DNA from: CALBPI01 sp039033995
GTDB lineage: Bacteria; Pseudomonadota; Gammaproteobacteria; Steroidobacterales; Woeseiaceae
Assembly (NCBI GenBank): GCA_039033995.1
Contig: JBCCBP010000002.1
Location: 124,001-188,000 of the forward strand
Length of the DNA: 64,000 nucleotides
Direction: 5' to 3'
Part shown: in pieces, positions 33,773 to 42,713 of the stretch
Layout of the letters: each line of letters begins with the position of its first letter
How positions within the stretch are numbered: position 1 is the first letter of the stretch
Made by a program: the position numbers and the translations under genes
The notes under the pieces: model-generated
What the model was told of the DNA's origin: nothing
Seen by the model: the letters and a program-made list of their open reading frames with translations, nothing else
The model's database searches: none

Positions 33773-35298
33773 TATGTCTGATAGCGCTCCACAAGTCGGC
33801 GTTTATATAGTTTGCCATTGTCATGCCGCGGCAGCGCCGCATCGAAATCGATACGCCGCGGCACCTTGATATGCGACAACCGATCACGCAGATAATCGAG
33901 CAATGCCTGCTCCAACGCTTCATCCGGCTCGACGCCCGTCATTGGCTGCACGACGGCGTGCACAGCTTCACCAAACTCCGGATCAGGAATGCCGAACACA
34001 GCAGCATCGGCAACATGCTCGTGTACCACGAGCAGATCTTCAACCTCCTGCGGGTAGACGTTCACACCGCCTGTGATGATCATGTAGTGCTTGCGATCGG
34101 TCAGATACAAAAAACCATCTTCATCGAGATAACCGACATCACCGACCGTCGCCCAGCCCTCCTCTGTGTAGGAGTCCGCGGTTTTCTGCGGCTCTTTGAA
34201 GTACTCAAACTTGGCGGGATTACCCGAGAAATACACCGTACCCACCTCTCCGGGGGGCAGTGGCTTGCCATCGTCATCAACAATATGGATCTGGCAGTTA
34301 CGCGGCGTACCGACGGAGCCGGGATGCGTTAGCCAATTGGCTGAATCAATTGCGGTGAACCCAGCGCCTTCGGTTGACGCGTAGTACTCAGCAATGCGTG
34401 GACCAAACCAGTCGATCATCGCGTGTTTGATGTCGACCGGACACGGTGCCGCTGCATGCAACGCCACCTGTAGCGAATCCAGCGAATAACGTTGCCGGAC
34501 CTCGGCAGGCAGCTTTAGCATTCGCACAAACATGATCGGCACCCATTGACTGTGCGTGATCTGATAGCGCTCGATCGCTGCCAGCGCTGCCTCGGGATCA
34601 AACTTCTCCATCACGATAACGGTCGCACCGAGCGCGAGTGAAATGGTGACAAAGGTCAGCGGTGCGGCATGGTACAGCGGCGCCGGCGACAGGTAACGGG
34701 TTTGCTCACCGATACCGAAAGCCCGCACGAGATTGAGTGGCATCGGCAACGGGTCGTCGATCGCGGTACCTTCCGGGCGCAGCGACAACACGCCTTTGGG
34801 GCGTCCTGTCGTCCCCGAGGAATAGAGCATCTGAATACCGGCTTCTTCGTCACTGATCGGCGTCGTCGGCAACGACTGATAGGCGGCCTCGAAAGACTCA
34901 AAGCCCAGCACTGCCTCATGCAGCATGAAGAATCGCTCTACCTGGGGGGAGTCTTCGCGAACTTGTTCAGCAACATCACCAAGCTTGGCGGAACCGATAA
35001 AGACACGGGCCCCACAATTGTCGACGATGTAGGCCACTTCATCGCGCAACAGATGCGTGCTAATTGCCGTATAAATGAGCCCACTGCGTTGCGCGGCGTA
35101 GACAATCGCCATGTAGTCCAGCGTGTTTTCGAGCTGAAACGCCACATTGTCACGTGCTTTTAGTCCCAACGACCGAAACAGATGCGCGATTTGATTGGAT
35201 CGCGCGTCCAGCTCCGCAAAGGTGAGCTGCTCCCCACTACCCGCCATAATGACCGCCGGTTTGTCTGGCGTCGCTTTCGCGTGATGAAATGGATGCAT
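33772..35298 (-). CDS. AMP-forming acyl-CoA synthetase
   Basis: About 508 residues starting at ATG 35298, with an AGGGGG ribosome binding site. The adenylate-forming motifs are present: YSSGTTGRPKGV (P-loop, near residue 165), EYYASTEG (near 305), GWATVGDVGYLDEDGFLYLTDR (A8 hinge region) and the C-terminal lysine in NGKLYKR. It activates a carboxylic acid to its CoA ester for beta-oxidation. The closest outline is that of FadD3/FadD13-like synthetases for medium, cyclic or side-chain acids, but the substrate cannot be read from sequence. It is divergent from an MBL hydrolase. Confidence 0.9.
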   Translation of the reverse strand: MHPFHHAKATPDKPAVIMAGSGEQLTFAELDARSNQIAHLFRSLGLKARDNVAFQLENTLDYMAIVYAAQRSGLIYTAISTHLLRDEVAYIVDNCGARVFIGSAKLGDVAEQVREDSPQVERFFMLHEAVLGFESFEAAYQSLPTTPISDEEAGIQMLYSSGTTGRPKGVLSLRPEGTAIDDPLPMPLNLVRAFGIGEQTRYLSPAPLYHAAPLTFVTISLALGATVIVMEKFDPEAALAAIERYQITHSQWVPIMFVRMLKLPAEVRQRYSLDSLQVALHAAAPCPVDIKHAMIDWFGPRIAEYYASTEGAGFTAIDSANWLTHPGSVGTPRNCQIHIVDDDGKPLPPGEVGTVYFSGNPAKFEYFKEPQKTADSYTEEGWATVGDVGYLDEDGFLYLTDRKHYMIITGGVNVYPQEVEDLLVVHEHVADAAVFGIPDPEFGEAVHAVVQPMTGVEPDEALEQALLDYLRDRLSHIKVPRRIDFDAALPRHDNGKLYKRRLVERYQT

Positions 35299-35416
35299 CG
35301 TGATACCCCCTGATTCGTTGCCCCACGCTATAATGCGTTGATTCAGCGGGTAGCAGCAAGCAGTGATTGCCGCGGCGACACGCAACGCCCTCACATGTAC
35401 AGGAATCGACATCGCT

Positions 35417-36448
35417 ATGGCTGCCAAACCCGACTATTTACACTATGCGTTTGATAGCCCGCCGGATCACGGTGAGCGAGTCACCGTCGCGCCCGGCGTC
35501 GACTGGTTGCGTATGCCGCTGCCTTTTCTGCTCGGACATATCAATGTCTGGCTACTGTCGGGCGCGGATAGAGCCACGATCGTCGACACCGGACTGAATT
35601 CGGATCAAACGAAAGATCTGTGGCGTGCGATTATCGGCGACACCTCGGTCGAGCGTATCGTGGTCACCCACATGCATCCGGATCACGTTGGCTGCGCGGG
35701 CTGGTTACATCGGCAATTTGACGCGCCGCTGCATATGACCCGGGCCGAGTACCTGATGTGCCGCGTGCTCGTTGCCGACACTGGCAAACCAGCACCGGAA
35801 GCCGGCGTCACCTTTTATCGCGGTGCCGGCTTCAGCGACGAGGCTATCGACCAGTACATCGCACGCTTCGGTGGCTTCGGTAAAGCCGTCGCCAGCATGC
35901 CGGACAGCTACGTTCGTATGAACGATCTCGACACGCTGACGATCAACGGCGACGACTGGCAGATCATCACAACGAGCGGTCACTGCCCGGAGCACGCCGC
36001 GTTGTTTAACGCCGCGAGCAATGTGGTGATCGCCGGCGATCAATTGCTGCCCACCATTTCCTCGAACGTCAGCGTTTGGCCGACGGAACCGAACGGGAAT
36101 CCACTCAAGGACTGGTTGGATGGTTGCCGTCGGTTGCAGTCACTGTTGCCGGCAGATGTTCTGGTGTTGCCATCGCACGGCAAACCGTTCACCGGTGCGC
36201 ACGAGCGCTTGCAAGCGCTGATCGACGAACACGAGCAGGGGCTCGAGAAACTCATGACCTTGTGTGAAACCCCCAGGCGTGCTGTTGATACCTTCCCGGC
36301 ACTATTCAAGAGTCGCATCACGGACAGCAACCTGATTATGGCGACCGGCGAAGCGATCGCTCACCTGAACTATCTCATCGCCGATGGCGACATTACATGC
36401 CGCCGGGATAACAATGGGGTCGACTGGTACGAACGTCAACGTGTCTGA
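35417..36448 (+). CDS. Metallo-beta-lactamase fold hydrolase
   Basis: A 343-residue MBL-fold protein. The dinuclear metal motif HxHxDH is at residues 85-90 (THMHPDHVG), a second histidine is in TSGHCPEHAAL, and GDQLLP supplies the bridging Asp. It may be a thioesterase or lactonase, in keeping with the divergent acyl-CoA synthetase gene, but this is an inference. The ATG at 35417 is preferred, with AGGAA upstream. The end overlaps the ArfB start by 8 nt if GTG is used. Confidence 0.85.
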   Translation: MAAKPDYLHYAFDSPPDHGERVTVAPGVDWLRMPLPFLLGHINVWLLSGADRATIVDTGLNSDQTKDLWRAIIGDTSVERIVVTHMHPDHVGCAGWLHRQFDAPLHMTRAEYLMCRVLVADTGKPAPEAGVTFYRGAGFSDEAIDQYIARFGGFGKAVASMPDSYVRMNDLDTLTINGDDWQIITTSGHCPEHAALFNAASNVVIAGDQLLPTISSNVSVWPTEPNGNPLKDWLDGCRRLQSLLPADVLVLPSHGKPFTGAHERLQALIDEHEQGLEKLMTLCETPRRAVDTFPALFKSRITDSNLIMATGEAIAHLNYLIADGDITCRRDNNGVDWYERQRV

Positions 36449-36878
36449 ACCGTCGGAACACATGATCTGTCGGGGCGTGCGACTACAGACAGACGACATC
36501 GAATGGACCGCCGTCAGAGCACAAGGTGCTGGCGGACAGCACGTCAACAAGACATCGAGCGCTGTATTGCTGCAGCTCAATATTCCGTCCGCCTCGCTGC
36601 CGGATTGGCTCAAGCAACGCATCCTTGACAGCAATGACTCGCGCATCAGCAAGGCGGGCGTTCTGACCTTGAAAGCGCAGCAGTCGCGCTCTCAGCACGC
36701 CAACAAGCGCGATGCGATACAGCGCCTGGTCACGCTGCTGCAACACTACGCGAAACCCATAAAACCCCGAAAGCCGACCAAACCCAGTGTCGCCAGCGTC
36801 CGTCGACGACTCGCCGGCAAGCAACACCGCGCCACCACCAAACAGCAACGTCGCAAACCGAATCCGCATGGTGACTGA
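36441..36878 (+). CDS. arfB: Alternative ribosome rescue factor ArfB
   Basis: About 145 residues of the class I release factor-like ArfB/ICT1 family. The catalytic GGQ lies in AQGAGGQHVNK (31-33), and a basic tail (KPRKPTKPSVASVRRRLAGK) follows, needed for entering the empty mRNA channel. It hydrolyses peptidyl-tRNA on ribosomes stalled at the ends of truncated mRNAs. Start options are GTG at 36441, overlapping the MBL stop, or ATG at 36462. It overlaps the next gene by 11 nt, so it belongs to a tRNA/ribosome-related block. Confidence 0.92.
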   Translation: MSEPSEHMICRGVRLQTDDIEWTAVRAQGAGGQHVNKTSSAVLLQLNIPSASLPDWLKQRILDSNDSRISKAGVLTLKAQQSRSQHANKRDAIQRLVTLLQHYAKPIKPRKPTKPSVASVRRRLAGKQHRATTKQQRRKPNPHGD

Positions 36879-37920
36879 CAATAGCGTTCTGATCATTGGT
36901 GGCGGACTGGCAGGCGCGACATTGGCCTGGCAGCTGCGTCGGCGCGGTTGGCGGCCGCGTGTCATCGATAGCCCTGCGCCCGGACATGCCACAACCGTAG
37001 CCGCAGGCTTAATCACGCCGGTGACAGGCAAGAAACTCAAACCGGAGCCGGATTTCGCCACGCTGCTGGCAACGGCCAGCGCGCATTATCGCGATGTCGC
37101 GGCCAGTGTCGATCAGGCCCTATTGCTTGCACGACCGGCGATACGACGACTGGACACCGCCCAGGCGCAAGTGGCCTGGGCATCGGCAGACGCTTCGCTG
37201 CGCGCGCTCGCCGAACCTTGTGAATCACCGTCCGGACTTTGCAACGCAGCCAATGATCCCATCGTCCGCATGCCCGATGCCGCGCGTCTGGACACACAGC
37301 GTTATCTGCAGGCTGTCCGACAGAACCTCGGCCAGGACTGGATCGACGCCACCGTGCAAGACACCGCAGTGACGGCCGATGCCAACGCAGTACAGGTACC
37401 TGCTTTGAATCTGAGCGGACAATTTGTCGTGTTCTGTCGTGGCTGGCGCGATCATGACAATCTCTGGTTCAGCGAGCTGCAATGGCGGCCCGCAAAAGGG
37501 CAACTGATCCGCGTGAAAGCGCCCACATTGGATATTGGCACAACAACGCTGCACGGAAACGGCCTTTGGCTCACACAAGACGATGACGACACCTATCTTG
37601 CCGGTGCGACGTACAGCTGGGACCAATTCGAAGCGGGCCCGACCGATGCAGACACACAACAACTCACAGAACAACTCCGCGGCTTGATTCACTGTGACTA
37701 TACGCTGCTCGAAGCGCAGGTTGGCGTACGACCCATTGTCGCCGGCAGGAAGCCGGTCGCTGGCATCAGCAATCGACACGCACGCGTCTGGTTGTTGAAC
37801 GGGCTCGGCTCAAAAGGTGCATTGTATGCCCCAACCGTGGCCCAACATCTAGTGGCTGCGATGCTCGATCGACAACCGATTCCGGCGGCGTTCGATGTGT
37901 CGGCGCGGATGACAACGTGA
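36868..37920 (+). CDS. MnmC(o)-like FAD-dependent oxidoreductase
   Basis: A 350-residue DadA/glycine-oxidase superfamily FAD enzyme. GGGLAG at residues 11-16 is the dinucleotide fold, and the C-terminal part reads LNGLGSKGALYAPTVAQHL and DRQPIP, closely like the oxidase domain of E. coli MnmC (LGSRG, AP and PIP at matching places). That domain converts cmnm5(s2)U34 of tRNA to nm5(s2)U34. The gene overlaps arfB by 11 nt upstream and the MnmM-like methyltransferase by 4 nt (GTGA) downstream. A different amine oxidase is possible; the pairing is what makes MnmC(o) likely. Confidence 0.75.
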   Translation: MVTDNSVLIIGGGLAGATLAWQLRRRGWRPRVIDSPAPGHATTVAAGLITPVTGKKLKPEPDFATLLATASAHYRDVAASVDQALLLARPAIRRLDTAQAQVAWASADASLRALAEPCESPSGLCNAANDPIVRMPDAARLDTQRYLQAVRQNLGQDWIDATVQDTAVTADANAVQVPALNLSGQFVVFCRGWRDHDNLWFSELQWRPAKGQLIRVKAPTLDIGTTTLHGNGLWLTQDDDDTYLAGATYSWDQFEAGPTDADTQQLTEQLRGLIHCDYTLLEAQVGVRPIVAGRKPVAGISNRHARVWLLNGLGSKGALYAPTVAQHLVAAMLDRQPIPAAFDVSARMTT

Positions 37921-38480
37921 CCGAACGACTGACAACACTGGCCCAGCATTTTATTCGCGACAGCATCGCACCGGGTGCGACGGTGCTGGACGCAACCATG
38001 GGCAACGGCCATGACACCTTGTTTCTTGCACGTTGTGTCGGCGACGCTGGTCGGGTGTTGGCGCTTGATCGCCAGGCCGATGCCGTGCAATCAACGAACG
38101 CAAGATTGGTGAGCGCCGGACTTCGAGACCGAGCACAGCTCATTCGCGGCGATCACGCAACGATCGAGCAAGATCTACCCCAACCCTGTCCGCCGCTCGC
38201 GGCTATCATGTTTAACCTCGGCTACCTGCCCGGCGGCGACAAGCAAGTCACCACGGCGGCAACATCCACTTTGCACGGCATCCGTTTTGCGCTGGGCCAT
38301 CTCTCACCTTCCGGTCGTATGACTTGCATGGCCTACCGCGGGCACGACAGTGGTCCGGAGGAGGCCAATGCGGTGGCGTCGCTGCTGCAGGCGCTCGCAT
38401 ACGAGCGATTTACGGTGACCCACAAAAAAGCACCGGCCAATGGGCCGGTGCTCTGGATGGTCAAACGCAACGAACGGTAA
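37917..38480 (+). CDS. mnmM: MnmM (YtqB)-like tRNA methyltransferase
   Basis: A 187-residue class I SAM methyltransferase of the YtqB family. Motif I is VLDATMGNGHD (residues 23-33), and the family hallmark FNLGYLPGGDK is at 99-109, followed by the C-terminal KKAPANGPVLWMVKR. In Bacillus subtilis MnmM methylates nm5s2U34 to mnm5s2U34, the reaction done in E. coli by the N-terminal half of MnmC. The GTG start overlaps the upstream FAD gene. The last codons also hold a terminator for the opposite strand, and the stop abuts the convergent gene with no gap. Confidence 0.88.
   Translation: MTERLTTLAQHFIRDSIAPGATVLDATMGNGHDTLFLARCVGDAGRVLALDRQADAVQSTNARLVSAGLRDRAQLIRGDHATIEQDLPQPCPPLAAIMFNLGYLPGGDKQVTTAATSTLHGIRFALGHLSPSGRMTCMAYRGHDSGPEEANAVASLLQALAYERFTVTHKKAPANGPVLWMVKRNER
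38424..38452 (-). terminator. Terminator of the acyl-CoA dehydrogenase operon, inside the mnmM coding region
   Basis: AGCACCGGCC and GGCCGGTGCT (38429-38438 and 38443-38452) form a perfect 10-bp stem with a 4-nt loop. On the - strand six Ts follow. It lies 29 nt after the stop of the acyl-CoA dehydrogenase and overlaps the last codons of the convergent methyltransferase gene. Confidence 0.88.
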
Positions 38481-39674
38481 TCAGGCGGCGTCCGCCTGCC
38501 CTTTCTTAACTGCTTTCGGCTTTTTCTTACGGGGATCAAGACCGATCGAGCGCGCAATAATTTCGCGCATGATTTCGGAGCTTCCCGCATAAATTCGTGA
38601 GATACGTGCGTCGGTATACATCCGTGAAATACGGTATTCGTCCATGTACCCGGCGCCACCGTGCAACTGTACGCAGGCATCCATCACACGTCCTTCAAGC
38701 TCACTGCCATAGAGCTTGATTCGAGCGGCCATATCCGCACTGAGTTTGCCGGCGTTGTGTTCCTCGACACAGCGGTCCAGATACACCTGCGCCAGATCGA
38801 TCTCAGTACGCATATCCGCCATCTTGAAGCGTGTATTCTGGAAATCTGCAATGCGTTGTCCGAACGCCTTACGCTCGGTAATGAAATCCATCGTCAGATC
38901 AAACGCGTGCTGGCAGGCAGCGACATAGCCGCAGGCACCCAGCAAACGCTCCTCGGCCAGGAACTGCATCAGGTAGTAAAAACCACGCGTCGGATCACCG
39001 AGGACATTCTCTTTCGGGACTTTGACATCGTTGAAAAACAACTCGGCCGTATCCTGCGCCGCGAGACCCATTTTCTTCAGGTTTCTGCCACGCTCGAAAC
39101 CCGCCATGTCGCGTTCGACGACGAATAGACCGAGACCGTGTGATGAGTCCGGCACTGTGCGTGCCGCAACGATCACGAGATCGGCATTGATACCGTTCGA
39201 AATATACGTCTTCGATCCGTTCAGCAACCAGTGATCGCCCTTATCGACGGCCCGAGTCTTCATGCCCGCCACATCACTACCCGCGCCCGGCTCGGTCATT
39301 GCTATAGCAAGAATACTTTCACCGGAAACGCATTTTGGTAACCAACGTTGCTTCTGCTCTTCGGTGCCGAGCTCCCCGAGGTACGGCGCCACCAAGCGCG
39401 AGTGCAACGTGATGAACAGTCCGGGATCGCCGTACTTCGCGTGCTCTTCGATCAGGATCTGTTCATAGCGAAAGTCCTTCACCCCGGCACCGCCGTACTT
39501 TTCGTCCGCCCACATCAACAACAGGCCATTCTCACCGGCTTTGCGGAAGACTTCACGATCGCAAATACCGGCTTCCCGCCAGGCTTCGGCGTACGGCTCC
39601 ACTTCATTCTGCATAAACGCTCTTGCGGCATCGCGGAACATTTCATGCTCGTCGTCAAAACAGTTTCTTTCCAT
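38481..39674 (-). CDS. LCAD-type acyl-CoA dehydrogenase
   Basis: A 397-residue FAD enzyme that introduces the alpha,beta double bond into an acyl-CoA. TEPGAGSDVAG (128-137) and RKAFGQRIADFQ are family signatures. The usual C-terminal catalytic Glu of short- and medium-chain enzymes is absent (RIYAGSSEIM), and Glu242 in AEERLLG sits where long-chain and isovaleryl-type enzymes have their base. It is the last gene of the operon and ends in a KKxPKAVKK basic tail. Electrons would go to ETF. A branched or long-chain substrate is probable. Confidence 0.93.
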   Translation of the reverse strand: MERNCFDDEHEMFRDAARAFMQNEVEPYAEAWREAGICDREVFRKAGENGLLLMWADEKYGGAGVKDFRYEQILIEEHAKYGDPGLFITLHSRLVAPYLGELGTEEQKQRWLPKCVSGESILAIAMTEPGAGSDVAGMKTRAVDKGDHWLLNGSKTYISNGINADLVIVAARTVPDSSHGLGLFVVERDMAGFERGRNLKKMGLAAQDTAELFFNDVKVPKENVLGDPTRGFYYLMQFLAEERLLGACGYVAACQHAFDLTMDFITERKAFGQRIADFQNTRFKMADMRTEIDLAQVYLDRCVEEHNAGKLSADMAARIKLYGSELEGRVMDACVQLHGGAGYMDEYRISRMYTDARISRIYAGSSEIMREIIARSIGLDPRKKKPKAVKKGQADAA

Positions 39675-39706
39675 CGTCTCTCTCCGTCAGTCGCTTTGCG
39701 ATGACA

Positions 39707-40489
39707 TTAACCTTTGAAAACTGGCTTACGTTTCTCGAAGAAGGCGGCGACACCTTCACGGTTATCGTCTGAGCCGGCTAGATCTTTTTGCAGACGGGCT
39801 TCAATATCAAACGCCCGCTCCCAGGCGCCGAGCTGCGCCTCACGCATCGCCAACTTGGTAGCCGCCAATGACAACGGCGCGCGTTCGCTGAGCGAGGCTG
39901 CCCACTGTTGAGCGTTGCCGAGCACCTCGTCCGCCGGCACAACACGATTCACCAAACCGTAGTTTAGACAACGCTGAGCGTCGATTCGCTCTGTCTCTGC
40001 ACACAACTGAAACGCACGTTTGTAACCGAGATGGTGTTGCATCAAAAATGTCGCGCCACCGTCCGGTACCAGGGATATGTTGGTGAACGGCGCCAGCATA
40101 AACGCCGAATCGCTCATGACCGCAAGATCACAGGCCAGCGCATATGACATACCGATGCCTGCTGCCGCGCCATTGATCGCCGCGATCACAGGTTTCGGCA
40201 TGCTGACGATCTCCTGGAATGACGGCCGGTAATGACGTTGCAGTTGCTGCTCGATCGTCATGTCCTCCGGGAATCCCGCACCGAGATCGGCACCCGCCGA
40301 AAATGCGCGGCCATTGCCGGTGATAATAACGGCTCGCACAGATGCGTCACTGCCCGCTGCGGATAGTGCCTCAGCGAACGCCGAACGCAGATCGGCGTTG
40401 AAGCCATTCATCGACTCCGGTCGATTGATCGCAATGGTGACTACGGCACCATCGCGACTCACGATACAAGTGTCTTCACTCTCGGTCAT
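39707..40489 (-). CDS. PaaG-like crotonase (probable enoyl-CoA isomerase)
   Basis: A 260-residue crotonase. Both glutamates of classical hydratases are replaced (Ser115 and Phe135), while Asp143 in ISLVPDGGA matches the catalytic Asp of PaaG-type and delta3-delta2-enoyl-CoA isomerases. It is therefore more likely to shift a double bond than to add water. AGGAGG lies about 6 nt before the ATG. It stands between the FadJ-like gene and the acyl-CoA dehydrogenase, so it may provide the auxiliary isomerase for unsaturated substrates. Confidence 0.85.
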   Translation of the reverse strand: MTESEDTCIVSRDGAVVTIAINRPESMNGFNADLRSAFAEALSAAGSDASVRAVIITGNGRAFSAGADLGAGFPEDMTIEQQLQRHYRPSFQEIVSMPKPVIAAINGAAAGIGMSYALACDLAVMSDSAFMLAPFTNISLVPDGGATFLMQHHLGYKRAFQLCAETERIDAQRCLNYGLVNRVVPADEVLGNAQQWAASLSERAPLSLAATKLAMREAQLGAWERAFDIEARLQKDLAGSDDNREGVAAFFEKRKPVFKG

Positions 40490-40506
40490 CGTACCCTCCT
40501 GATCAG

Positions 40507-42678
40507 CTACGCAGCGCTTCGCGCCTCGCCATCATACTCCGCGTAAAAGCCGACGCCGGATTTCGCGCGTTGGCGCAGGCTGTCGGGCACTTCGAAGCGC
40601 TCGCCATAAGCCTTCGCCAGTCGATCGCACTCATCGACGAAGGACTGCAAACCAACAGTCTCAATCAACGACAGTGTGCCGCCCGTATACGGCGGGAATC
40701 CCCATCCGAGAATGGAACCGATGTCCCCGTCTGCCGGATGGGTAATGACACCCTCGTCCAGACAGCGCACGGTATCGAGCGCTTGTACGTAGAGCAAACG
40801 CTTGCGAACTTCGTCCGCGCTCGGCTGCTCTTTCGCCCGTGGGAACGCATCCGCCAAGCCCGGCCACAGGTGCTTCTTGCCACCTTCCGGATAATCGTAA
40901 AAGCCCTTACCGAAACGCTTGCCACGACGATCCAATGCTTCGACGAATTTTTTCAGCACCGGTGCCGCTGAATTGGGTTTGTAGTCATCACCCAGCGCCT
41001 TCTCGGTCGCCATTGCGACGTGATACCCCAGTTCCATTGTGACTTCGTCCATCACCGCGAGCGGGCCGACGGCCATGCCGGCCTGCTTGGCCACGTTCTC
41101 GATCAGCGCCGGGTTCACGCCCTCTCCCACCATGGTCATGCCTTCATTCGTATAGGTGCCGAATACGCGAGACGTGTAAAAACCACGACTGTCGTTGACG
41201 ACGATCGGTGTCTTGCGAATCTGCTGGATGTAATCGAGCGCCACCGCGGTCGCACGGTCGTTGGTTTGTTCGCCAAGAATGACCTCTACCAGTGGCATCT
41301 TATCCACCGGCGAGAAAAAGTGAATGCCGATGAATTGGTCTGGACGCTTGGAGGCCTTGGCGAGCCCACTGATCGGCAGCGTTGAGGTATTCGATGCGAA
41401 TACCGACGTCTCGGGAATAACGGCTTCGGTTTTCGCGGTGACATCCGCCTTGATTCCGACGTCTTCGAACACGGCCTCGATGACGAGATCGCAACCTTCC
41501 AGCAGCGCGTAGTCGTCCGTCGTCGTAATTCTATCCAGGATGACTGCCGCCTTGTCTGCATTGGAGCGACCTCGATCGATAGCCTTCTGCAGCAACTGAC
41601 GCGAATAGTCCTTGCCCTTCTCTGCCGCGTCGCGGTCGCGGTCGAGTAGCACAACTTCCATTTTTGCGCGGGCCGAGACATAGGCAATGCCGGCGCCCAT
41701 CATGCCCGCACCGAGAATACCGAGCTTCTTGACGGTCGTTTTTTCGACGCCCTGTGGACGCCGTACCAATTTATCCGCCGCACCCTTATTGATGAACAGC
41801 GTGCGCGTCAAATTGCGCGCCACCGGATCCATCAGCAACGATGTGAAGTACTTGGACTCGATATCCAAACCGAGATCGATCGGCAGTACGCAGCCCTCGT
41901 AGACACAAGACATGATGGCGATCGGCGCAGGATAATTATGCGACGTTTCCTTGGCGATCAGCGCTGATCCGACCATCAATGTTTGCACCGAACCCGGATG
42001 CATCAGGCCTGCACCGCCCGGCACTTTGAATCCCTTTTTATCCCATGGTTGTTCCGCGTCGCCAGATTCGACAATCCAGCGCGTTGCCGCAGCCACGCAG
42101 TCATCGGCGGGCACGACCGCGTGAACGATACCCATCTCCAGCGCTCTCGTCGGCGGCAAGTGCGTACCCTGGGTCATCAGCTGCAGAGCATTCTGTTGGC
42201 CGATCAGACGTGGCAGACGTTGCGTACCGCCACCACCGGGTAACAGCCCAACCTTGACTTCCGGCAGTCCGAGTACGGCTTTCGGATTATCCGCTGCGAC
42301 GCGGTAGTGGCAGGCCAGACAGATTTCGAGACCGCCACCCAGTGCCGTGCCGTTGATGGCCGCTGCAAACGGCTTACCACACGTTTCCAACCGTCGCAGC
42401 AGGCTCTGAAAGCCACGCGATTGCTGATACTTTTCTTCGGCACTGCGTCCGTCTTCGTAAGCATTGACGAGATTCATCAAATCAGCGCCGGCAATGAACG
42501 AGTCTTTGGCCGAGGTCAGCACGGCACCTTTGATGCCGTCGTCTGTCGCGACGGTTTCTACAGCGGCGGTCAGATCCGCAATAAACTCCGGCGTCAGGAC
42601 ATTCATCGAGCGTTCCTTGACGTCGATCGTCAGCAACGCGACGCCTTGCGCGTCTACAGTCAATTCAATCGTTTTCAT
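40507..42678 (-). CDS. fadJ: FadB/FadJ-like multifunctional enoyl-CoA hydratase / 3-hydroxyacyl-CoA dehydrogenase
   Basis: A 723-residue fused enzyme. Residues 1-190 form the crotonase part with both hydratase glutamates (GGGLEICLACH and LGLPEVKVG). GILGAGMMGAGIAYVSARAK near 320 is the NAD-binding site of the dehydrogenase, with HFFSPVDKMPLVEVI following and two C-terminal 3HCDH domains. It carries out the middle two steps of beta-oxidation. The thiolase gene is 35 nt upstream and the isomerase gene is downstream, as in fadIJ or fadBA-like operons. FadJ versus FadB cannot be settled here. Confidence 0.92.
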   Translation of the reverse strand: MKTIELTVDAQGVALLTIDVKERSMNVLTPEFIADLTAAVETVATDDGIKGAVLTSAKDSFIAGADLMNLVNAYEDGRSAEEKYQQSRGFQSLLRRLETCGKPFAAAINGTALGGGLEICLACHYRVAADNPKAVLGLPEVKVGLLPGGGGTQRLPRLIGQQNALQLMTQGTHLPPTRALEMGIVHAVVPADDCVAAATRWIVESGDAEQPWDKKGFKVPGGAGLMHPGSVQTLMVGSALIAKETSHNYPAPIAIMSCVYEGCVLPIDLGLDIESKYFTSLLMDPVARNLTRTLFINKGAADKLVRRPQGVEKTTVKKLGILGAGMMGAGIAYVSARAKMEVVLLDRDRDAAEKGKDYSRQLLQKAIDRGRSNADKAAVILDRITTTDDYALLEGCDLVIEAVFEDVGIKADVTAKTEAVIPETSVFASNTSTLPISGLAKASKRPDQFIGIHFFSPVDKMPLVEVILGEQTNDRATAVALDYIQQIRKTPIVVNDSRGFYTSRVFGTYTNEGMTMVGEGVNPALIENVAKQAGMAVGPLAVMDEVTMELGYHVAMATEKALGDDYKPNSAAPVLKKFVEALDRRGKRFGKGFYDYPEGGKKHLWPGLADAFPRAKEQPSADEVRKRLLYVQALDTVRCLDEGVITHPADGDIGSILGWGFPPYTGGTLSLIETVGLQSFVDECDRLAKAYGERFEVPDSLRQRAKSGVGFYAEYDGEARSAA

Positions 42679-42713
42679 AATATCGATTCCTGATGTTTAG
42701 TCGCGTCGTGTCG

